42,865 nucleotides of DNA from an uncultured Bacteroidota bacterium. Lineage in GTDB: Bacteria > Bacteroidota > Bacteroidia > Bacteroidales > CG2-30-32-10. The stretch is from contig CAISZK010000385.1 of NCBI GenBank assembly GCA_903889915.1, positions 1-42,865 of the forward strand, in the 5' to 3' direction. Of the stretch, positions 1-7,185 are shown in pieces. How positions within the stretch are numbered: the first letter of the stretch is position 1; every line of letters begins with the position of its first letter. Position numbers and translations under genes: made by a program. The notes beneath the pieces are model-generated. The model made no database searches and was not told the origin of the DNA. It saw only the letters and a program-made list of their open reading frames with translations.

Positions 1-226
1 AACATCAAATTATTGTAGCAATTAGAATCACAGGGATAGCGGATGTTTGTAGAACATCTAATTATTGTAGTAAAACAAAGTTCCGGGAAAATGGATGTTT
101 GTAGAACATCAAATTATTGTAGAAAATGAAAACACAGGGGAACGGAATGTTTGTAGAATATCCGATTATTGTAGAAAGAAAAATATCCGGGATACCTGAT
201 GTTTGAAGAACATCAAATAATCATAA
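1..226. repeat. Degenerate tandem array, ~52-bp period, each unit with a GATGTT-TGTAG-AACATC hairpin followed by ATTATTGTAG; truncated at window start
   Basis: Units at 1-18 (partial), 41-70, 93-122, 144-174 and 197-226; consensus GGATGTTTGTAGAACATCAAATTATTGTAG. Inter-unit segments also resemble each other (CCGGGA/CAGGGA core). Confidence 0.85.
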
Positions 227-356
227 AAGCACGACATCACATAAATAAAAATGATTTTATAGACTGACGTTTTTTGAAATACCTGTTCATAACTTTTTCC
301 CAAAAATAATTTGCATTTCAATTTTATTGTTTAATTTTGGACTGAATTTGTCCAAG

Positions 357-674
357 ATGAAAACTGAAAAAACTTTCGGCGACACAGTAAAAAAACTTCG
401 TGAAGAGCGAAATATGCCCTTGCGTGAAGTTGCCGAAGCATTGGAAATAGACACTTCCATGCTTGGCAAAATTGAAAAGAACAGCCGCAAGCCTTCAAAA
501 CAAATCATCGAAAAATTTGCAAAGTTTTTCAAAGTAAGCGTTAAAGATTTGACAATTGCTTTTGTTAGCGACACCGTCGCTTACCAGTTGATGAGCGAGA
601 AAAATATTTCAAATGAAGTATTGAAAGTCGCTGAGAAAAAAGTGAAATACCTGAAAAGAAAAAAAACCTCTTAA
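357..674 (+). CDS. XRE-family HTH transcriptional regulator (likely controller of adjacent methyltransferase)
   Basis: FGDTVKKLREERNMPLREVAEALEIDTSMLGKIEKNSRKPS is a classical XRE HTH. ATG at 357 is more likely than the track start at 327. It ends 2 nt before the methyltransferase ATG. Confidence 0.85.
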   Translation: MKTEKTFGDTVKKLREERNMPLREVAEALEIDTSMLGKIEKNSRKPSKQIIEKFAKFFKVSVKDLTIAFVSDTVAYQLMSEKNISNEVLKVAEKKVKYLKRKKTS

Positions 675-675
675 C

Positions 676-2286
676 ATGAAATTGATCACTGAAGCATCAG
701 CCGAAAAATTAAGAGGTGGTATTTACACCCCTGCGCCTATTGCGGAATTTATTTTGCGTTGGGGGATGAATGGCAGCGATGATTTGGATATACTTGAACC
801 AAGTTGTGGCGATGGTGTTTTTTTAGAACAATTGAAAGAACTTAACAGAAATTTTAATTCAATAACAGCCGTTGAATTTGATGCTGAAGAAGCGGAAAAA
901 GCCGATGCAATAGTTTTGGCAAATAAACAAATCATCAATGCCGATTTCCACACCTATTGCAACAATACTTTACAACGCTTTGATTTAATTGTAGGCAATC
1001 CCCCTTACATTCGTTACCAGTTTTTCAACAGGCAGCAGCAGGTTGAGGCAGGCGATATTTTTATTAAAGCCGGTCTCACTTATTCAAAACTCACCAATGC
1101 CTGGGTTTCCTTTGTTGTGGGTTCATCATTGCTGCTTAAAAACAAAGGCGGGAAAATCGGTTTTGTGTTGCCTGCCGAAATTTTGCATGTTTCGTTTGCA
1201 CAGCAGTTGCGCAGATTCATTGCACAATTTTACAATAAAATCAATATCATTTCTTTTGAAAAGCTTGTATTCCCCAACATTCAGCAGGAAGTTGTGTTGT
1301 TGTTGTGTGAGAAAAACGAAACAAAAGACCACAAGATTGAGCATATTGAATTGCGTGATGCTGCCCAACTGAAAACCCTTGACATTGCCCGACTGAAAAG
1401 CCCTCAAAAGAAAATTGATTTCAAATCCAATAAGTGGACTTTTTATTTCTTAGAGCAGGATGAAATTGATTTTTTAGAAAACATTGCCGCGAAAAGAAAA
1501 ATACCCACTCTTGGAAAATTTGCAAATGTAGAAGTTGGAATTACAACCGGCTCCAACGATTTTTTCACAGTGCCATTGACCACGGTTGAAGAATACAACT
1601 TGCAGGAATATGCCCGCCCCATGGTTGGCAGAAGCGTGCAGGTGACCTCTGCAATTTTTACTGAGAAAGACTGGGAGCAAAATAAATTTTCAAAGGCGAA
1701 AGCGCATCTTCTGGTGTTTCCAGGCAGCCAACATTCCGCGCTCAACAACGGGGCTAAGAAATATATCGCTTATGGCGAAAGTCTGGATATCCACAAAGGT
1801 TACAAGACAGGTATCCGTGATGATTGGTTTGTGGTTCCCTCATTAAAAATTTCAGATGCGCTTTTCATCAGGCGCAACAACCTTTATCCGCGGCTTATTA
1901 TTAACGAGGCAAAGGCATACACCACCGACACCATGCACCGTGTGTTTGTGCATCCCGGAACCGACATCCTGGCGCTTACTGCAAGTTATTACAACTCGCT
2001 TTCGCTTGCATTTACCGAAGTTAGCGGACGCAGCCACGGCGGTGGAGTGCTTGAACTGATGCCAAACGAAGCGGAAAGAGTTTTACTGCCATACCACATT
2101 GATAACGCTTCCTTACTTCCCCAAATTGACAAACTGATACGCAACAAAACCGACATAGAAGATGTGCTGAAAATTACCAACCAAATAATTTTAAAAGAGC
2201 ATTACGGTTTAACGCAAAAAGAAATAAACATGGCTCATAGTATTTGGAAAAAACTTTCGGGAAGAAGGTTGAATAGAGGGAAATAG
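676..2286 (+). CDS. N6-adenine DNA methyltransferase (Eco57I/TaqI-like class)
   Basis: LRGGIYTP..., SAM-binding motif LDILEPSCGDGVFLEQL, catalytic NPPYIRYQ; long C-terminal target-recognition region. Confidence 0.88.
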   Translation: MKLITEASAEKLRGGIYTPAPIAEFILRWGMNGSDDLDILEPSCGDGVFLEQLKELNRNFNSITAVEFDAEEAEKADAIVLANKQIINADFHTYCNNTLQRFDLIVGNPPYIRYQFFNRQQQVEAGDIFIKAGLTYSKLTNAWVSFVVGSSLLLKNKGGKIGFVLPAEILHVSFAQQLRRFIAQFYNKINIISFEKLVFPNIQQEVVLLLCEKNETKDHKIEHIELRDAAQLKTLDIARLKSPQKKIDFKSNKWTFYFLEQDEIDFLENIAAKRKIPTLGKFANVEVGITTGSNDFFTVPLTTVEEYNLQEYARPMVGRSVQVTSAIFTEKDWEQNKFSKAKAHLLVFPGSQHSALNNGAKKYIAYGESLDIHKGYKTGIRDDWFVVPSLKISDALFIRRNNLYPRLIINEAKAYTTDTMHRVFVHPGTDILALTASYYNSLSLAFTEVSGRSHGGGVLELMPNEAERVLLPYHIDNASLLPQIDKLIRNKTDIEDVLKITNQIILKEHYGLTQKEINMAHSIWKKLSGRRLNRGK

Positions 2287-2449
2287 AAAGAAAGTGAAAT
2301 AAGAAGGAGCTTGAAGAGACTTACATTGTGGAAAAGGGGAAAGAATTGGTTAGGAAATAGTGAAATAAATAATAATTTTTGTAGTCGTTTTTTATAAATT
2401 ATTGGGGCTAAATAGTGTTGAAGAATATTAAAGTATTTCTGGGACTAAT

Positions 2450-3766
2450 ATGAATAATGCATATAGAGAAGAATTATTGAAATCAAATCTTTCAAAAGAA
2501 GAAATGAGCCTTGCTTTTAGAAAGGCTTTAAGTACTGAAAATTTAATTACTTCGGAAGATACTGCTATTATTTTTTATGATATGGATTTTTTGAAAGAAC
2601 GAATAACTGACTTGAAGAATTTGTTCCCAAAAACAACTTTACATGCTATTGCTACAAAGACGAACCCTTTGACTAAAATATTAGCAAGGATAAAAGAAAT
2701 GGAAGTAGGGATGGAAGTTGCAAGCTTACCCGAATTATATTTAGCGGAGAAGGCAGGATTCCCACCGGAAATGATTGTATTTGATTCTCCTTCTAAAACA
2801 AAAGAAGAAATTGAATACGCATTAAAACTTGGGGTATATCTTAATGCTGATTCTTTTACTGAACTTGATAGAATAGATGACATTTTAAAAACTTTAAAAT
2901 CAACAAGCACCATTGGAGTCAGAATTAATCCTCAGGTTGGTTCAGGAACTATAAAATCTACAAGTGTTGCTGATGCTATTTCAAAATTTGGAATTCCGAT
3001 AAACGACAATAGAGAAAAGATTGTAGAATATTACCTAAAATATGAATGGCTTAAGGGTATTCACGTTCATATTGGTTCGCAAGGTTGCCCCGTTCCTTTA
3101 ATCATTGAAGGAATTAAAAAGGTGTTGAATCTCGCTAACGAAATTAATGAAAATTTAAAACGAGAATCAAGGAAAAACTTGATTGAAGTTTTCGACATTG
3201 GAGGAGGCCTTCCTGTTTCTTATCATCTGGATAAAACGCCAATTTCAATGAAGGAATATCAAAGAAAGTTACAAGAGAATTTCAAAGAGTTTTTCAATGA
3301 TAAATTCAAATTAATTACAGAATTTGGACGGTATATTCATGCTAATACAGCTTGGGTAGCTTCAAGAGTCGAATATGTAAAAAGGGAAAATAATTACAAT
3401 ATCATTATGGCACATGTTGGAGCAGACCTTTTTCTGCGGAAATGTTACAATCCTAATGATTGGCATCATCAAATTACAGTTATTGATAAAGAAGGGAACC
3501 TAAAGAGAGGGAGGGACATCAATAAATATATTGTGGCAGGTCCGCTTTGTTTTTCTGGTGATGTAATTGCTATGGATTTAGAATTACCTGTTGTAGAGGA
3601 AGGAGACTATATATTAATACATGATGTTGGTGCATACACATTAAGCATGTGGTCTCGTTATAATAGCAGACAAATTCCCAAAGTGATTGGTTATTATAAG
3701 AATGGTGAATTTGAAATTTTAAAACAGAGAGAGAATAAGGCAAGTTTATTTGAATTTTGGTCATAG
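2450..3766 (+). CDS. Fold-type III PLP-dependent decarboxylase (ornithine/diaminopimelate/arginine decarboxylase family)
   Basis: HAIATKTNP (PLP lysine region), HVHIGSQG, FDIGGGLPVSY, EFGRYIHANTAW, AGPLCFSGDVIAMDLELP, HDVGAYTLSMWSRYNS. Confidence 0.8.
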   Translation: MNNAYREELLKSNLSKEEMSLAFRKALSTENLITSEDTAIIFYDMDFLKERITDLKNLFPKTTLHAIATKTNPLTKILARIKEMEVGMEVASLPELYLAEKAGFPPEMIVFDSPSKTKEEIEYALKLGVYLNADSFTELDRIDDILKTLKSTSTIGVRINPQVGSGTIKSTSVADAISKFGIPINDNREKIVEYYLKYEWLKGIHVHIGSQGCPVPLIIEGIKKVLNLANEINENLKRESRKNLIEVFDIGGGLPVSYHLDKTPISMKEYQRKLQENFKEFFNDKFKLITEFGRYIHANTAWVASRVEYVKRENNYNIIMAHVGADLFLRKCYNPNDWHHQITVIDKEGNLKRGRDINKYIVAGPLCFSGDVIAMDLELPVVEEGDYILIHDVGAYTLSMWSRYNSRQIPKVIGYYKNGEFEILKQRENKASLFEFWS

Positions 3767-3827
3767 ATTAATTAAAAAAAATGATATTGTAATTTAACAT
3801 TTTTAATTGGAAAAAATCAACCTGACC

Positions 3828-4339
3828 TTAATGTGAAATCATCATTTCTGAAATCGCTTTACTGATACCATTTTGATTGATTCGTCTTATTGGTTTTGAT
3901 GAAACATTTTGTCCATCTTCTTTTGTAATTGCATTAGCTCCTGTAAAATATGCTACTTTATAAGAAAAGAAGGCGAACACATCACAAAAACGGCGTGTTC
4001 TGCAAGTTGATCAGGAATCTAATGCTTCCTGAGTGCTACAGCTCTTGTTATCTGGATGTATTTTGTTGAAGTTTCTTCTGTAAGATTGTTTTTTAAAAGT
4101 AAAAATTGTGCAATTTTTTCTAAATCAATAGTAGGCTGTTTTATTTGGATATGTTTTAATGAGTTTTCTAATCTCATCAAATGTTCTTTAAACAGAAATG
4201 GTTTTCCATTATAGCACATTGCAACTTCATATACTCCTTCACTAAATAAAAACCCCCTATCTAGTATGGATATTGAACAATCGGTACTTGTTTTTATTTC
4301 ATCATTCAGATATATGTAATTCTTCTGGTTCTTCATCAA
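3828..4339 (-). pseudogene. Remnant of a class IV (D-amino-acid / branched-chain-type) aminotransferase
   Basis: ORF 4019..4339 carries YIYLNDEIKTSTDCSISILDRGFLFSEGVYEVAMCYNGKPFLFKEHLMRLENSLKHI...YIQITRAVALRKH, then an in-frame TAG. The same frame continues IPDQLAEHAVFVMCSPSFLIK. A shifted frame then gives VAYFTGANAITKEDGQNVSSKPIRRINQNGISKAISEMMISH* (TAA at 3828-3830). Total span is too short for a complete enzyme. Confidence 0.7.
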
Positions 4340-5666
4340 TCATTATTTTACTTTTCTCCAAATATTCATTTACTACAGCTTCTGCTAACAGATCGAGTGT
4401 GTCAATTATAATTTTCCCTTTTCTGGTTTTATACTTTTGCTTGCTTAATAAAATAGATATTTCTGTCAAAGCAATTACAATTGTTTTAGATTTTACAATA
4501 TTATTCAAAAGATCCCTGAGTTTATTTATTCCAGCTCCTGTTGCACCTTCCTGCTTAACCTTAAATCCTAAATCTGATATTTTATGTATATCAGAATCAG
4601 ATAACTTTTCAATGTCAAAACCAGACAAATTGCTAAATCCACTTAACCCTCCTTTAATCTCTGTCACATGCTTAATACCGATAAAAGCAAATTGTTTGCT
4701 TTGATTAGACACTAAATATTTTTTTAAGATATTAGGAATAGAAATGAATTCTGCATTTTTAAGCTTACAAATTTCATTTATTGTTTTTGAATAATACTGC
4801 GTTGTGTTACATGCTACAGCAATTATTGTTGCTTCAGCATCACATAATGAATTTATTCCTCGATTGACAACGTCCCATGTGTCTTTTTCTCTAATATCAA
4901 GCTCCATTGAAAGCCCCATTTCTGGAATTGAATGCACAATTACTTCTGGAAAAGAAAGATCCCCTGCAAAATTATTTTTTAATTTTTCCCTTATTTTTTC
5001 ATTAATTTTATTCCATAGATAAATGCCGGAATCAGGACCATTTCCAGTCAGTATTCCTATTTTATATTTAATTGGCTTAATAAATTCCTTTACAATATCT
5101 GCTACTCTGCGATGACCAATGTTTTGAATTATATCTTTTGGATAAAATTCAACAGCCCATGTAAGATCACCTGCATTGGTCATCATTGTATAGGGAGCTA
5201 TTCTTTCTTCTTCAAGTGATTTATCAAAAACCTGTAATAATTCAGATTTAATAAAAAAAGGATCTAATGTAAATGGATTCACTTTTCCACGTGCCATTTT
5301 AAATAACCCAAATAATTCATTTTCTGAAATTTTTTCAATTTTATCATCAGGTTCAAAAAGTTTTTTTACTTTTTTCCAATCAATTATTTGATCCCCTTGA
5401 CAATGAAAAATAACATAGATTATTTTATTCTTTCTTTTGATTTTGGCAAAATAGCTTTTCAGTTCATCTCTAAGTGGAATTTTAGCATATCCTAATCTGT
5501 TTCTTTTTTGAGCAGCATCTCTACAACTAAATGCTTCAACGTTTCTGCTAAGATTGAACCAAATATTCTTTCTTTCAAAGAAATTAATGATCTCTTTAAC
5601 TGGCTTTGGTATGTCAGTTTCTCCTTCCATCAATAAATAGGAGAATTTATTTGCTTTTATGCTCAT
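4302..5666 (-). CDS. Fusion protein: N-terminal YbaK/prolyl-tRNA-deacylase-like domain + C-terminal Asp/Glu racemase-like domain
   Basis: N-term: VKEIINFFERKNIWF...AKIPLRDELKSYF...GKVNPFTL...TNAGDLTWAVEFYPKDI resembles the YbaK/EbsC domain. C-term: IGILTGNGPDSGIYLWNKI...AVACNTTQYY...IALTEISILL resembles Asp/Glu racemase (first catalytic Cys present, second replaced by Leu). Confidence 0.7.
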   Translation of the reverse strand: MSIKANKFSYLLMEGETDIPKPVKEIINFFERKNIWFNLSRNVEAFSCRDAAQKRNRLGYAKIPLRDELKSYFAKIKRKNKIIYVIFHCQGDQIIDWKKVKKLFEPDDKIEKISENELFGLFKMARGKVNPFTLDPFFIKSELLQVFDKSLEEERIAPYTMMTNAGDLTWAVEFYPKDIIQNIGHRRVADIVKEFIKPIKYKIGILTGNGPDSGIYLWNKINEKIREKLKNNFAGDLSFPEVIVHSIPEMGLSMELDIREKDTWDVVNRGINSLCDAEATIIAVACNTTQYYSKTINEICKLKNAEFISIPNILKKYLVSNQSKQFAFIGIKHVTEIKGGLSGFSNLSGFDIEKLSDSDIHKISDLGFKVKQEGATGAGINKLRDLLNNIVKSKTIVIALTEISILLSKQKYKTRKGKIIIDTLDLLAEAVVNEYLEKSKIMIDEEPEELHISE

Positions 5667-5685
5667 ATACTGCCGATCACCATGT

Positions 5686-7173
5686 TTATTCTTTAATAAA
5701 TATTACCAACTCCATCCCATCCCATTCTATTTGTCCCTCATCATTTTCAAGAACAACAGTAAAACTTTCCCTACCATTGCTAATAACTGACCTTATATTC
5801 TTTGTTATATCATAAAATAAAACGGTTTTTTCCTTTATTTCAATTTGCCTAAAAGTACCAACAAAATTCGCCTTGTTCAGTTCGTCCTCAGAAGAAAGTC
5901 CCCGATAAATACTAATTAGTAAATGATCCAGACTCCCTGTTTCCACTGATCCGTTTTTTAATCTTAGTATTACCCTGTCTATTGTTTCTGGACTATTTCC
6001 AATGTTATTTATTGTAAATCCACCAATACGTTCCCTTTTGTGTTCACCACTAATTTTACCTTTATTTTCGACAAAACTTGGATAGATACTTAGACTCATT
6101 TCTCCTGCGATTGATTTTTGAGCGTCTAATATTGCATCTTCGTATTTTATATCTTCATCACCTAATATATGCATCAATTTTACTAAGGCGGTTTCTGGCA
6201 AAATATCAACTCCAGAAATTGCACCAGCATCTATTAATTTCGCTGATGTATCGTACATTCCCAACACTGTTTGCCCCCCTCCAGTCTGTGTTACGATAAA
6301 ACATATTATTCTTTTGTCGGCAGTTTTTTTGACAAGATCCATTATATTTTTTTGAGTCGGAATATTACCGGCTCCATATGCAAGAAAAACTACACCTTTT
6401 AAATCTGGAATTGAAAGAATATTTTCAAGCACTTTGCTATCCTGAATACCAGGAAAGAAAAACACTGAAACTACATGTGTGTTCATGCTTGATTTTAAAT
6501 AAAAATCACCTTTTGGTATTTCCCTTATTGTCTTTTTATGAACGACAATACTTTCACCGTATTCAGCCAATTTTGGATAATTCGGACTTTCATAAGCATA
6601 GAAACTTGAAGCATCTTTCTTATGTGTCCTATTTCCACGGAATAAATTGCCATTAAAAAAAATACACACTTCGGGTATTATCGGAATTTCAGTGTATTTT
6701 GGATTGGCAATATTTAGCGCGCCAATCATATTCATTAATGAATCATTCCATACATTAAATGTATGTGATACTTGTGCTCCAGTTAGGATAACTGGTTTTC
6801 CGAGATTTCGCAACATAAAACTCAAAGCAGAAGCAGTGTAAACCATTGTGTCTGTGCCATGTAAGAGCACAAAGCCAAAATATTTATTATATGATTCGGC
6901 AATTACTTTTGCAATTTCCTGCCATTCTTTAGGCCCAATATTACAACTATCTAAAGGTTGTGTTGTGTATGCATCAACATTAAAGCCGAGTGTTTTTTCA
7001 CTCAGTTGGGGTGTATTCTTTTTAAACTCTGACCATGAGATCACAACCTGTGGGCTGGATTTATCTTCCCTGTCCTTTGGCATTGAGCCAATTGTGCCAC
7101 CAGTATAAATTACTAAAACACCTTCTCCTTTATTGCTTTCATCGTAGCAATTAAATTTTAAATTATTTGACAT
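5686..7173 (-). CDS. L-asparaginase family protein with additional C-terminal beta-rich domain
   Basis: VLVIYTGGTIGSMPKD, FVLLHGTDTMVYTASALSFMLRNLGKPVILTGAQ, RGNRTHKKDASSFYAYESPNYPKLAEYG. C-terminal ~120 aa (IGGFTINNIGNSPETIDRVILRLKNGS...) lies outside the asparaginase fold. Confidence 0.85.
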   Translation of the reverse strand: MSNNLKFNCYDESNKGEGVLVIYTGGTIGSMPKDREDKSSPQVVISWSEFKKNTPQLSEKTLGFNVDAYTTQPLDSCNIGPKEWQEIAKVIAESYNKYFGFVLLHGTDTMVYTASALSFMLRNLGKPVILTGAQVSHTFNVWNDSLMNMIGALNIANPKYTEIPIIPEVCIFFNGNLFRGNRTHKKDASSFYAYESPNYPKLAEYGESIVVHKKTIREIPKGDFYLKSSMNTHVVSVFFFPGIQDSKVLENILSIPDLKGVVFLAYGAGNIPTQKNIMDLVKKTADKRIICFIVTQTGGGQTVLGMYDTSAKLIDAGAISGVDILPETALVKLMHILGDEDIKYEDAILDAQKSIAGEMSLSIYPSFVENKGKISGEHKRERIGGFTINNIGNSPETIDRVILRLKNGSVETGSLDHLLISIYRGLSSEDELNKANFVGTFRQIEIKEKTVLFYDITKNIRSVISNGRESFTVVLENDEGQIEWDGMELVIFIKE

Positions 7174-7185
7174 AATATTTTAATT

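Noticed and set aside
1-226. CRISPR array (30-bp repeats, 21-22-bp spacers)
   Set aside because: The 'spacers' are similar to one another (shared CCGGGA/CAGGGA core), the repeats drift, and no cas genes are visible. A degenerate tandem repeat fits better.
3766-3830. Bidirectional terminator between the decarboxylase and the operon
   Set aside because: AT-rich complementary stretches (AATTAAAAAAAATG / CATTTTTAATT) exist, but the stem is almost pure A/T with a bulge. Too weak to list as a feature.
4273-4704. Plus-strand 143-aa ORF (and other antisense ORFs such as 30868..31548, 36835..37401, 7923..8189, 12261..12635)
   Set aside because: These lie opposite to or in alternate frames of strongly supported genes and have no recognisable domains. 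They look like shadow ORFs.
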